From Lachnospiraceae bacterium (lineage in GTDB: Bacteria; Bacillota; Clostridia; Lachnospirales; Lachnospiraceae), in contig CAAFVW010000031.1 in assembly GCA_900766575.1 (NCBI GenBank), positions 1 through 9,322 of the forward strand: a stretch of 9,322 bases of DNA, in the 5' to 3' direction. The notes beneath the pieces were generated by a model, which was given only the letters and a program-made list of their open reading frames with translations, was not told where the DNA came from and made no database searches. Shown piece by piece: positions 1 through 6,846 of this stretch. The position numbers were made by a program, and so were the translations under genes. How positions within the stretch are numbered: the stretch's first letter is position 1; the number at the start of each line of letters is the position of its first letter.

Positions 1-40
1 CCATGACTGGGTATAAGAATAAGTTGACCGTAAACAGACG

Positions 41-115
41 CCGGCACTTAGCGGGCGTACTTTGGCCGCTTACGTGCCGCTGCGTTCTGTTTCCGAGTGA
101 GAACGTGTCAACGTT
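41..115. other. hairpin-rich intergenic element, possible structured RNA or dispersed repeat
   Basis: No credible gene is seen here, but the stretch is unusually foldable. Hairpin 1 pairs GGCAC (43-47) with GTGCC (74-78) and, inside it, AGCGG (50-54) with CCGCT (66-70). Hairpin 2 pairs CGTTCT (83-88) with AGAACG (100-105), extended by two G-T pairs. A third stem, AACGT (102-106) with ACGTT (111-115) around a GTCA loop, uses some of the same bases as hairpin 2, so the two cannot form together. On the plus strand the element is followed by the terminator at 179-211, as a small RNA gene would be, but no promoter is visible and the window starts too close upstream. It could equally be a dispersed intergenic repeat that folds on either strand. 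The 65-codon reading frame across it has no ribosome binding site and is taken to be spurious. Confidence 0.3.
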
Positions 116-178
116 TCTTGTACCCTGTCAATGGCTACGGAGATTCGAAAATTCATTACCTAACTCTCAATTTATTAC

Positions 179-211
179 AAAAGCCGCTTCACAACTGTGA
201 AGCGGCTTTTT
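179..211. terminator. bidirectional rho-independent terminator
   Basis: A perfect 14-bp inverted repeat, AAAAGCCGCTTCAC (179-192) and GTGAAGCGGCTTTT (197-210), encloses an AACT loop. It has a T run on the plus strand (207-211) and four T residues at the end of the stem on the minus strand. It lies about 45 nt past the stop codon of the leftward solute-binding protein gene and is the natural end of the GH3-lipoprotein operon. It could also end a rightward transcript from the element at 41-115. Confidence 0.9.
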
Positions 212-254
212 GGGGAGTTATAGGTTTGATTTAGAAAAAGTATTATCCAATTGT

Positions 255-1883
255 TTACTGAGCGTTTAATTCTCCGAGAATTTCATCTACCATATCCTTG
301 GTGGTATTTGTATAGTTTTCCATAGCAGCATCCACATCTCCGCCCTTTACAACAACCTCAGCGATAACATCATTTCTGGCATCGCTGATCGTACCACCGT
401 AGTTGGTAATACCGTCACAGGAAGCGGAGTGAGGAGCATCTACGCTGTGTTCAGAGAAGAATTCGTTACATTCTTTTGTCAGATCGGTTGCGGATTCAAA
501 ACCATTTTCCAGAGAACAGATCATGGAAGAGGGATCAATAGCGTTCTTTTTCCATAAAGCACTGGGATCGGAAGGATTCAGACGAAGGTGGAATTCTCCG
601 TCTTTGTATTCGTAGGTCTTTTCTTTGTCAGTACCTTCACCGGTAACAATAGTCTCAGCCTCAGTAGACCAATGGTAGCCTTCTGCGCCGTATACCCACA
701 GAGTCTGTACGGTACCACCGTCGAACATGGTCTCGAAGACGGTCTCGAAGATGGCCTGTTCTCTGGAATCATCGCCGTCACCGTCATCAATGATGCAGTA
801 TACAGGAGATTCTCTGTTCAGGTAGCCATCCATTTCGGCAATTGGAACCAGTCTTGCCAGTCTGGAATCTACACCGTTCTTATCCATATTGTTAACCAGG
901 TTATCATTCCAGTAGCCGGACCAGTAGGTGAAAGCACCGAAGGAACCGGACTGATCGGAAGACCACCATTTTTCACGGACATCTTTGGTACCCATGGTCA
1001 GGGACTCGGGATCGATGACACCATCTGCGTAAGCCTGCTGTAAACGAAGCAGGGCATCCTTGGTCTCCTGAGTGTTGAAACCGTCATACCATACACCATT
1101 CTCATCATAGGTGAAGTTGGGGTATGCATTCTGCCAGAACTGAGGCAGATAGTTGGTGTAAGGAGCTTCGGAACCGATAAATCCTGCGGCAGCAACACCA
1201 TAGGTATCATTCTTGCCATTGCCGTCGGGATCCTGATCGGTGAATGCCTTTAACATTGCATAGTAGGAATCCCAGTCGGTAATGTCCTCAGCCTTCATGC
1301 CGACAGCATCCAGCCATGCCTGCTTAACATAGGTGATACAACCGCCTCCGAGGCCGGTGGACAGACCATACTGCTTGCCGTCGATGCGGACATTCTGGTT
1401 AACTGCGGGCAGTACCATATGGCTCTGGAATTTTGCATTATCATAAGCAGCTGTCATATCCCACAGAAGACCGGTTTTTGCATATTCGGCATACTGACCG
1501 GCATTCAGTAGAATTACGTCAGGGTAATCGCCGCTGGCAAACAGACGACCAACACCGTCTACATAACTGGAATGGTCTAACTGTTGGATATTCAGGCTGA
1601 CGGGATGACCAAGTGCTTCACTGACAGCAGCGTCCCACTGCTCAATGAACTTGTCCTGATAAGCATCTACAGAGGCATTGAAAGTACCGTCTACAACGAT
1701 GGTAACCTTATCCAGTACATAACTGTCATCGGAAGAAGCGGTGCTTTCGGCAGCGGCGGCGGTAGTGTTTCCGCTATCGGTGGTGGATGCTGCGGGAGTA
1801 TCGGAACCCTGATTTCCGCAGGCGGTGAGTGCAGTCAGCATGGAAACTGACAGCAATAGGCTTAAGATCTTGTTTCTTTTCAT
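255..1883 (-). CDS. extracellular solute-binding lipoprotein of a carbohydrate ABC transporter
   Basis: The 542-residue protein starts with a lipoprotein signal peptide: basic MKRNK, a hydrophobic core, and a lipobox L19-T20-A21-C22, so Cys22 would be lipidated and the protein held on the outer face of the membrane. Residues 23-52 are a Gly/Ser/Thr/Ala-rich flexible linker. The body (about 55-540) resembles family 1 (CUT1, LplA-like) sugar-binding proteins: GDYPDVILLNAG near 118-129, aromatic-rich stretches such as FTYWSGYW near 318-325, and a Ca-loop-like DQDPDGNGKND at 216-226. Length is typical of the large LplA-like subgroup. The start is set by AAGGAGG (1890-1896) about 6 nt before the ATG. 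It lies 57 bp downstream of the GH3 gene on the same strand and is followed by a terminator. The permeases usually encoded next to such proteins are missing, so it must borrow membrane subunits from elsewhere. The substrate cannot be read directly; an oligosaccharide processed by the neighbouring GH3 enzyme is the inference. Confidence 0.88.
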   Translation of the reverse strand: MKRNKILSLLLSVSMLTALTACGNQGSDTPAASTTDSGNTTAAAAESTASSDDSYVLDKVTIVVDGTFNASVDAYQDKFIEQWDAAVSEALGHPVSLNIQQLDHSSYVDGVGRLFASGDYPDVILLNAGQYAEYAKTGLLWDMTAAYDNAKFQSHMVLPAVNQNVRIDGKQYGLSTGLGGGCITYVKQAWLDAVGMKAEDITDWDSYYAMLKAFTDQDPDGNGKNDTYGVAAAGFIGSEAPYTNYLPQFWQNAYPNFTYDENGVWYDGFNTQETKDALLRLQQAYADGVIDPESLTMGTKDVREKWWSSDQSGSFGAFTYWSGYWNDNLVNNMDKNGVDSRLARLVPIAEMDGYLNRESPVYCIIDDGDGDDSREQAIFETVFETMFDGGTVQTLWVYGAEGYHWSTEAETIVTGEGTDKEKTYEYKDGEFHLRLNPSDPSALWKKNAIDPSSMICSLENGFESATDLTKECNEFFSEHSVDAPHSASCDGITNYGGTISDARNDVIAEVVVKGGDVDAAMENYTNTTKDMVDEILGELNAQ

Positions 1884-1917
1884 TGTAATCCTCCTTATTT
1901 AAATACATCTCTCTATA

Positions 1918-1940
1918 GCAAATGGCTTCTGCCAGAATGC
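1918..1940 (-). other. small stem-loop between the GH3 and solute-binding protein genes
   Basis: Immediately after the GH3 stop codon the transcript could fold TGGC-AGAA-GCCA (1923-1934) flanked by a GCA/TGC pairing (1938-1940 with 1918-1920) across a small internal loop. There is no T run, so it is not a terminator. It could protect or process the intercistronic RNA and raise the lipoprotein level over the enzyme. The stem is short, and chance is a real alternative. Confidence 0.25.
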
Positions 1941-4070
1941 TCATTGTAAAGTAACCTCGAAGATCTGACCTCTGCCACTTGCATAGACCTTCTGACCGTC
2001 TTCTGTGAGGTCCGGCTGGGAAAATCCCAGATACAGGGTAACGGAGGTGCCATCGCAGCTCCGGCAGCCGGAATCGTCTACGGTAGTAAAAGCAGAACCC
2101 GGAACGGTGATCCGAAATTCTTTGCTTTCTCCGGCTTCCAGGCGGATTCTTTCAAAAGAAGCCAGCTTGTGGTTGGGAACTTCGTTGATGGAACCGTTCA
2201 CATGAGCATATATCTGTAAGACATCACTCAGGTTACGCCCTGTAGGGTTCTGGCAGTGGACGGTGATCAGCGCGGAAGGGATTTCTTGCGTGTAATCAAC
2301 CTCTGTCACCTGGCCCTCCGTGATCTGTAAATCGCCGTAGGTGAGGCCGAAGCCGAAAGGCTTCCAGGGCCTGCCTTCGAAATAGCGGTAGGTGCGTCCG
2401 GTCATGTGGTAATCGGTAATGTCCGGCAGAGGCCCGTCATTATAATAGAAGGTAAGCGGCAGCTTGCCGCCGGGAGATACGTTGCCAAACAGGATATCTG
2501 CAATGGCCCGTCCTCCCTCTCCGCCGGGATACCAGGCATGCAGGATTGCAGATACCTGATCTTCGTAGGCGGACAGATCAATGGGACTTCCGGCCAGATC
2601 AATCAGGATCACCGGTGTTCCGGCAGCAATGACCTGTTCCACCAGTTCCCTCTGAATCCTGGGAAGCAGCAGATCCGGTTTGTCTCCGCTGGCAAAGGCA
2701 TTGCCGACATCTCCCTGTTCTCCTTCCAGTGTGGAGTCGAGACCGACACATACAATGGCCAGATCGCAGGATTCCGCTAATGCCACAGCCTCCGGGATGC
2801 GGTAGTTCTGGAATACTTTCCGAACCGAAGGATCGTCATAGAGGAGACACCCCTCCGCATAATTGACATCCCAGCCGGTATTCTCACAGATTCTTGTGAT
2901 ACCCTCCACCACGGTGATGGAGCGGGGCGGAGTACCGTTGTAGTTGCCCACCAGTGCGGCATGACTGTCGGCATTGGGACCGATGACAGCCACTCGCTTT
3001 TTATCTTTCAGGGAAAGGGGCAGTGTGCCGTCATTTTTTAACAGTACACAGCTTTCCACAGCAGCCTGATAAGCCAGTTCCCGGTGCCCTTTACAGCCCA
3101 CTACATTGTAGGGAATCTCATCCAGGGAACTGTGGTCGAAGAGTCCTAACAGATATCTGGTGGTAAAAAGTCTTTCCGCGCTGCGGCGGATCTCTTCTTC
3201 GCTGACTTTTCCCTGCTTATAAGCCTGCAAGATATATTCATAGGTGCAGCCGCAGTTTAGGTCGCAGCCCTTTTCCAGAGCGAGGGCGGCGGAATCCTCG
3301 GGAAAGGCAGTCACATGATGCCCTTCGTGGAAATCCCGGATCGCCCAGCAGTCGGAGACGAAATGGCCTTCAAAATGCCATTTGCCGCGGAGTACTTCTT
3401 CCATAAGATACGAGTGTGCGCAGCATGGCTCCTCGTTGGTGCGGTTGTAAGCACCCATGACGGCTTCCACATCAGCCTTTGTCACCAGGGCCTCAAAAGC
3501 GGGAAGATAAGTTTCCCACAAATCTTTCTTCGTAGCCTTGGCGTCAAAGCTGTGACGCAGGGCTTCCGGACCGGAGTGTACCGCAAAATGCTTGGCACAG
3601 GCGGCAGTAGTCAGATAACCGTCCCGTTTCGTCTGTAATCCTTCCACGAAAGCACAGCCAAGTGCAGCGGTAAGCACAGGATCTTCGCCGTAGGTTTCCT
3701 GACCTCTTCCCCAGCGGGGATCACGGAAGATATTGATATTGGGAGACCACATGGTCACACCCTTGTAACGGGTACGGTCTCCGAGACGGGAATAGGCATT
3801 ATATTTTGCCCGGGCTTCCAGCGCTATGGAACCGGCAATCGTCTGCAATAGTTCACGGTCAAAAGTTGCACCCAGACCGATTGCCTGCGGATAGCAGGTG
3901 GCAGTGCCGGCTCTGGCGACTCCATGGAGGGCTTCGCTCCACCAGTCATAGGCGGGAATGCCCAGACGGGGAATCGCGGGAGCGGAGTGCAACAGCTGGG
4001 AAGCAGCTTCTTCTATTGTCATTTGCGCTACCAGTGCGGCAGCTTTTTCTCTGGCTTCTGTACGATTCAT
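1941..4070 (-). CDS. glycoside hydrolase family 3 (beta-glucosidase/beta-xylosidase type)
   Basis: A 709-residue enzyme without a signal peptide, hence cytoplasmic. The N-terminal barrel domain (about 10-310) contains WWSEALHGVAR (43-53), the RDPRWGRGQETYGEDP block (116-131), AKHFAVHSGPE (159-169) and VSDCWAI (238-244), in which Asp240 is the expected nucleophile. The second alpha/beta domain (about 335-545) has VESCVLLKND and HAWYPGGEGG (511-520). The stretch VGLDSTLEGEQGD (442-454) corresponds to the region that supplies the acid/base Glu in xylosidase-like GH3 enzymes (Glu449 or Glu451). PFGFGLTY (571-578) leads into a C-terminal fibronectin III-like domain (about 580-709). These features suit retaining exo-hydrolysis of beta-linked glucosides or xylosides, but the substrate cannot be told by eye. 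The ribosome binding site (AGAGAG) is weaker than those of its neighbours. It is the first gene of an operon with the sugar-binding lipoprotein, divergent from an AraC-type regulator. Confidence 0.93.
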   Translation of the reverse strand: MNRTEAREKAAALVAQMTIEEAASQLLHSAPAIPRLGIPAYDWWSEALHGVARAGTATCYPQAIGLGATFDRELLQTIAGSIALEARAKYNAYSRLGDRTRYKGVTMWSPNINIFRDPRWGRGQETYGEDPVLTAALGCAFVEGLQTKRDGYLTTAACAKHFAVHSGPEALRHSFDAKATKKDLWETYLPAFEALVTKADVEAVMGAYNRTNEEPCCAHSYLMEEVLRGKWHFEGHFVSDCWAIRDFHEGHHVTAFPEDSAALALEKGCDLNCGCTYEYILQAYKQGKVSEEEIRRSAERLFTTRYLLGLFDHSSLDEIPYNVVGCKGHRELAYQAAVESCVLLKNDGTLPLSLKDKKRVAVIGPNADSHAALVGNYNGTPPRSITVVEGITRICENTGWDVNYAEGCLLYDDPSVRKVFQNYRIPEAVALAESCDLAIVCVGLDSTLEGEQGDVGNAFASGDKPDLLLPRIQRELVEQVIAAGTPVILIDLAGSPIDLSAYEDQVSAILHAWYPGGEGGRAIADILFGNVSPGGKLPLTFYYNDGPLPDITDYHMTGRTYRYFEGRPWKPFGFGLTYGDLQITEGQVTEVDYTQEIPSALITVHCQNPTGRNLSDVLQIYAHVNGSINEVPNHKLASFERIRLEAGESKEFRITVPGSAFTTVDDSGCRSCDGTSVTLYLGFSQPDLTEDGQKVYASGRGQIFEVTLQ

Positions 4071-4100
4071 AAAATATCTCTCTTTTTATTTTTTGAAAAT

Positions 4101-4114
4101 TGGAACTGCTTTCA
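4101..4114. promoter_or_regulatory. cre-like catabolite repression site
   Basis: TGGAACTGCTTTCA matches the degenerate cre pattern TGNAANCGNTNNCA at all fixed positions but one (T in place of the central C). It lies just downstream of the predicted leftward -10 box, within the 5' leader of the GH3 operon, a typical place for CcpA to block transcription. This would be consistent with repression of a glycosidase operon by preferred sugars. The match is imperfect, so chance is possible. Confidence 0.35.
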
Positions 4115-4123
4115 TTTAGGCTT

Positions 4124-4152
4124 ATTGTACGTGAAAAATGTGTGGACTGCAC
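4124..4152 (-). promoter_or_regulatory. predicted promoter of the GH3-lipoprotein operon
   Basis: On the minus strand TACAAT (4124-4129) is a good -10 hexamer. The sequence 17 bp upstream, GTGCAG (4147-4152), is a very poor -35 box. A good -10 with a poor -35 is what an activator-dependent promoter looks like, and the repeat units at 4129-4183 overlap and flank exactly this -35 region. The predicted leader before the GH3 start is about 45-50 nt. Confidence 0.5.
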
Positions 4153-4183
4153 GACAAAAAGGAATTACATATAGGACAAAAAT
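4129..4183. repeat. three 22-bp-phased direct repeats, candidate AraC-family operator
   Basis: Three imperfect 11-bp units occur in the same orientation: ACGTGAAAAAT (4129-4139), ACGACAAAAAG (4151-4161) and AGGACAAAAAT (4173-4183). Each starts exactly 22 bp after the last, about two turns of the helix. A weaker fourth unit (AGGAAAAAC from 4194) follows 21 bp later. Direct-repeat half-sites about 21 bp apart are the known arrangement for AraC-type activators, and the units cover the region around and upstream of the weak -35 box of the leftward promoter. The likely binder is the divergent regulator at 4305-5177. Confidence 0.55.
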
Positions 4184-4304
4184 TGCTATTTTTAGGAAAA
4201 ACAGTAGAAATCAGGGACGGAATATGGTATGTAGAATACAGAGCATTTTAAGCTTTGCGTCTGCGGCCCGAAATTTGAAGACCGGGAAAGGTATGGGGAT
4301 TGGT

Positions 4305-5177
4305 ATGAATACAGTAAAACCGTTTTATGAGAGCCGGAAAAAGGTCTATGATTGTCATGTCTGGTGGCACCCGAACTTCCCGTTCCATCTGCATAAGCAC
4401 ATGGAATTCGTCCATGTGACGGAGGGGGAAATGGATGCCACGGTGGTAGGGGTGAATTATCATCTGACCGCTGGAGACTGCCTGATGATCTATCCGAACC
4501 AGATCCATTCCTACAGCTCTGTAGGAGAGGTGGGAATGCTTCTGATCATTGCGGATATGGATTCCATCGGAGAATTCCAGAAAGAACTTACCTATTATGA
4601 TATGAAGTCTCCCTATTTTCAGAAAAGCATGCTCAGCCGCTACGGACAGATGGTACTGGACATTCTGGCGGATATCGGTCTGCATAAGGAACTGCGGCCG
4701 TTCCGGCAGGACAAGGGGCTTCTGATGGCACTGTTGGCGGATATGTATGAAAACATTCCGGTAATCAAAAAGGACAAGCCCTCGGACCTGAACATCACAC
4801 AGAAGCTTCTGCAATATATCAACGATAATATCACCGGAGAACTGACGGCTCAGAAGGTGGCAAAGGAACTGGGCATCAGTCCCTATTATCTGTCCCATAT
4901 TTTTTCTTCCCAGTTAAATATCTCCTTTCCCTCCTATGTGGCACAGCAGCGGATGATCCTGGCCTGCAATCTGCTGAAGGACAGCAGGAAGACCGTGACG
5001 GAGATCAGCTACGAATGCGGATTTCCCAATATGCGGACCTTCCACCGGAGTTTTCAGAAGCGGTACGAATGCACCCCCACCCAGTGGCGGGAGCGGAGTC
5101 ACAGGGGAACAGATGAAAAAATACGGCACCAGCTCTGGGATCGGGAAAAGGTGGAGATGGAAAATACACGGGAGTAA
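4305..5177 (+). CDS. AraC-family transcriptional regulator with cupin sensor domain
   Basis: A 290-residue regulator. The N-terminal half (about 15-100) has the cupin-like sugar-sensing domain of AraC proteins: HLHKHMEFVHVTEG (28-41), then AGDCLMIYPNQIHSY (56-70). The C-terminal third holds two helix-turn-helix motifs, TAQKVAKELGISPYYLSHIF (181-200) and the more conserved one around VTEISYECGFPNMRTFHRSF (231-250), ending in the typical YECTPTQWR. The start at 4305 is chosen because it follows GGGGA by 5 nt and gives a normal family length; ATG at 4293 (four residues longer) is nearly as plausible. The open frame runs much further upstream, but that part overlaps the GH3 gene on the other strand and does not look like protein. 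It is divergent from the GH3 operon, 234 bp away, and is very probably its ligand-responsive activator. No terminator is visible before cinA. Confidence 0.9.
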   Translation: MNTVKPFYESRKKVYDCHVWWHPNFPFHLHKHMEFVHVTEGEMDATVVGVNYHLTAGDCLMIYPNQIHSYSSVGEVGMLLIIADMDSIGEFQKELTYYDMKSPYFQKSMLSRYGQMVLDILADIGLHKELRPFRQDKGLLMALLADMYENIPVIKKDKPSDLNITQKLLQYINDNITGELTAQKVAKELGISPYYLSHIFSSQLNISFPSYVAQQRMILACNLLKDSRKTVTEISYECGFPNMRTFHRSFQKRYECTPTQWRERSHRGTDEKIRHQLWDREKVEMENTRE

Positions 5178-5186
5178 AAGATTTCC

Positions 5187-5215
5187 TTTTCTCTGCTTCC
5201 GAAGTGTAGTATACT
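5187..5215 (+). promoter_or_regulatory. possible cinA promoter
   Basis: In the 92-bp gap between the araC-type gene and cinA, TATACT (5210-5215) is a fair -10 hexamer. The hexamer 17 bp upstream, TTTTCT (5187-5192), matches the -35 consensus only in its first bases. Since no terminator separates the two genes, cinA may also receive readthrough transcription from the regulator gene. Confidence 0.35.
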
Positions 5216-5269
5216 GTCTGTGGACAAGAAGTAAGGAAAGAATTTATTTCATCGAAAGGCGGTAAGACT

Positions 5270-6535
5270 ATGACGGCTGAGATCATATGTGTGGGAACCG
5301 AACTGTTACTTGGGAACATTGTAAATACCAATGCCTCCTATCTGGCAGAAAAACTGGCGGGAGTCGGGCTCGACTGCTACTATCAGACAGTCGTGGGAGA
5401 TAATGCGGAGAGGCTGGCAGGCGTTTTAAAGTGTGCAATGGAGAGGTCGGATGTGATTCTGTTATCCGGCGGACTGGGCCCTACAGAAGATGATCTGACC
5501 AAGGAGACGGTGTCGCAGGTCTGCGGAAGACAGCTCTCGGTAGATGATCGCAGTATGGAGAGGATCGCGGAATTTTTCGCCGCGAGAGATCTGCAGCCGA
5601 CAGAGAATAACTGGAAACAGGCCATGGTGCCTGAAGGTGCAAAGATACTGGATAATGATAACGGAACAGCCCCCGGCATCATTCTGGAGACGGAGAAAAA
5701 CCATATCGTCCTGCTTCCGGGACCGCCTGCGGAACTGATTCCTATGTTCGAACAACAGGTATTGCCTTATCTGGATGAACTGACTCCGGGTACGATCTGT
5801 TCCCAGATGGTAAAAATATGCGGTGTACCGGAAAGCCAGGTGGAGGATACTCTGAAAGATCTGATTGATGCGCAGACGAATCCCACCATCGCGACCTATG
5901 CCAAGACCGGAGAAGTACATATCCGCGTAACGGCTTCCGGTGAAAATGAAAAGGCGGCCGGAAAAGCGATCAAACCTGTGGTGAAGGAACTGAAATCCCG
6001 GTTCGGGGCGGATATATACAGCACGAAAGCGGAGACCACATTGGAAATGGCAGTGGCGGATTTGCTGTTGGCCAATGATCTGACGGTGACTACTGCGGAG
6101 TCCTGTACCGGAGGTATGATTGCAGCGAGAATCATCAATGTTCCCGGGGTATCGGAATGTTACAAGGCTGGTATGGTGACCTATTCCAACAAGGCAAAGC
6201 GGAAATTCCTGGGTGTGCGTAAGAGTACCTTGGATAAATATGGAGCTGTCAGCAGCAAGACGGCTGGAGAGATGGCAAAAGGAGCAGCACTTTTGATGAA
6301 ATCGGATGTGGCTGTTGCAGTGACCGGTATCGCCGGACCGGACGGCGGAACGGAGGAGAAGCCGGTAGGACTGGTATATATCGGATGCAGTGTGAAGGGA
6401 GAACTTACAGTGAAGGAATATCATTTCTCCGGAACCCGCAGCCAGATCAGAGAAGCAACTACCTCTGCGGCACTGATTCTGATGCGCAGCTGCATTTTGA
6501 AATATTTCAGTAAAGTCACATTTGGTAAAAAGTAA
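5270..6535 (+). CDS. cinA: CinA family protein, nicotinamide-nucleotide amidohydrolase (competence/damage-inducible protein A)
   Basis: The 421-residue protein has the complete two-domain CinA layout. The N-terminal MoaB/MogA-like domain (about 1-170) shows EIICVGTELLLGNIVNTN (4-21), LLSGGLGPTEDDLTKETV (64-81) and LLPGPPAE (148-155). The C-terminal domain (about 255-415) has TTAESCTGG (274-282), AGMVTYSN (300-307) and TGIAGPDGGTEEKPVG (352-367), the region that deamidates nicotinamide mononucleotide in the PncC family. The full-length form links NAD salvage or repair in the cytoplasm with a historical association with competence. AAGGCGG (5256-5262) lies 7 nt before the ATG. Placement just before recA is conserved in Firmicutes, but here a terminator and a separate promoter split the two. 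The usual upstream neighbours in many Firmicutes (such as pgsA) are not seen; the sugar locus lies there instead. Confidence 0.95.
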   Translation: MTAEIICVGTELLLGNIVNTNASYLAEKLAGVGLDCYYQTVVGDNAERLAGVLKCAMERSDVILLSGGLGPTEDDLTKETVSQVCGRQLSVDDRSMERIAEFFAARDLQPTENNWKQAMVPEGAKILDNDNGTAPGIILETEKNHIVLLPGPPAELIPMFEQQVLPYLDELTPGTICSQMVKICGVPESQVEDTLKDLIDAQTNPTIATYAKTGEVHIRVTASGENEKAAGKAIKPVVKELKSRFGADIYSTKAETTLEMAVADLLLANDLTVTTAESCTGGMIAARIINVPGVSECYKAGMVTYSNKAKRKFLGVRKSTLDKYGAVSSKTAGEMAKGAALLMKSDVAVAVTGIAGPDGGTEEKPVGLVYIGCSVKGELTVKEYHFSGTRSQIREATTSAALILMRSCILKYFSKVTFGKK

Positions 6536-6607
6536 TAAAAAAATATTTTGTGAGATACCCTCAAACGGACGGGGTGAAAAATTGTAGATAGTGCCGAAAA
6601 CATGGGA

Positions 6608-6657
6608 AATGTATCATGCCTCCTTGCGGGAAGCGGGGAAGTGTGATACATTCTTTT
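6608..6657 (+). terminator. rho-independent terminator of cinA
   Basis: A perfect 9-bp outer stem, AATGTATCA (6608-6616) with TGATACATT (6644-6652), encloses a further stem, CCTC with GGGG and CTT with AAG around a GCGGG loop. It is followed at once by CTTTTT (6653-6658). It lies about 70 nt after the cinA stop and insulates recA from cinA transcription. Confidence 0.82.
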
Positions 6658-6752
6658 TATATCTTGCAACTCTGATTATCGACAGACATTTCAGGCTGTT
6701 CAGGCATTCGCCAAAATTTCAGACGATCATCGGAAAGAAAAATAAAGGGGGA

Positions 6753-6773
6753 ATGCTTATGAGAGAGTTTTAA
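6753..6773 (+). CDS. tiny ORF upstream of recA, possible leader peptide or chance
   Basis: AAAGGGGG (6744-6751) is a strong ribosome-binding-like sequence followed by ATG CTT ATG AGA GAG TTT TAA. Translation from the second ATG (6759), at the better spacing, would give only MREF; from the first, MLMREF. It lies between the cinA terminator and the recA promoter, so it would need its own promoter, and none is clear. No function can be assigned, and it may be chance or the decayed end of a lost gene. Confidence 0.15.
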   Translation: MLMREF

Positions 6774-6788
6774 TGGACACAAATTAGG

Positions 6789-6794
6789 TATAAT
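6789..6794 (+). promoter_or_regulatory. isolated consensus -10 hexamer upstream of recA
   Basis: A perfect TATAAT lies 93 bp before the recA start. No acceptable -35 box sits 16-18 bp upstream and there is no TGn extension. It could be a second, SOS-independent recA promoter, or chance in AT-rich DNA. Confidence 0.25.
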
Positions 6795-6805
6795 AAAAAT
6801 AGACA

Positions 6806-6834
6806 TTGACAAATACGAACAAATGTTTTATTCT
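6806..6834 (+). promoter_or_regulatory. recA promoter (TTGACA-17-TATTCT)
   Basis: A perfect -35 box, TTGACA (6806-6811), is separated by 17 bp from TATTCT (6829-6834). Transcription should start near 6841, leaving a leader of about 40 nt before the recA ATG. One LexA box fills the spacer and another lies at about +7 to +20, so LexA would block both polymerase binding and early elongation. Confidence 0.85.
6816..6829 (+). promoter_or_regulatory. LexA (SOS) box 1, inside the recA promoter spacer
   Basis: CGAACAAATGTTTT fits the Gram-positive LexA/Cheo box pattern CGAAC-N4-GTTCG with a T in place of the C in the right arm (GTTT). It occupies the space between the -35 and -10 boxes, the classic repressing position for recA in Firmicutes. 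Confidence 0.75.
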
Positions 6835-6846
6835 AAACAAAGAAGC

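Noticed and set aside
3..200. 65-codon reading frame at the left edge
   Set aside because: No ribosome binding site, atypical composition, and the frame runs across hairpins and into the terminator stem at 179-211.
3924..4304. N-terminal extension of the AraC-type regulator
   Set aside because: The frame is open, but the first part is antisense to the GH3 gene, it crosses the divergent promoter region, and it would add about 127 residues unlike the family. Starts at 4293 or 4305 give a normal length.
4248..4898. Long open frames opposite the regulator, cinA, recA and recX
   Set aside because: They are antisense to confidently identified genes, lack ribosome binding sites and give His/Arg/Ser-rich translations typical of shadow frames.
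6591..6773. 60-codon reading frame between cinA and recA
   Set aside because: It includes the whole cinA terminator hairpin and its T run, has no ribosome binding site at its first ATG, and shows no recognisable protein features.
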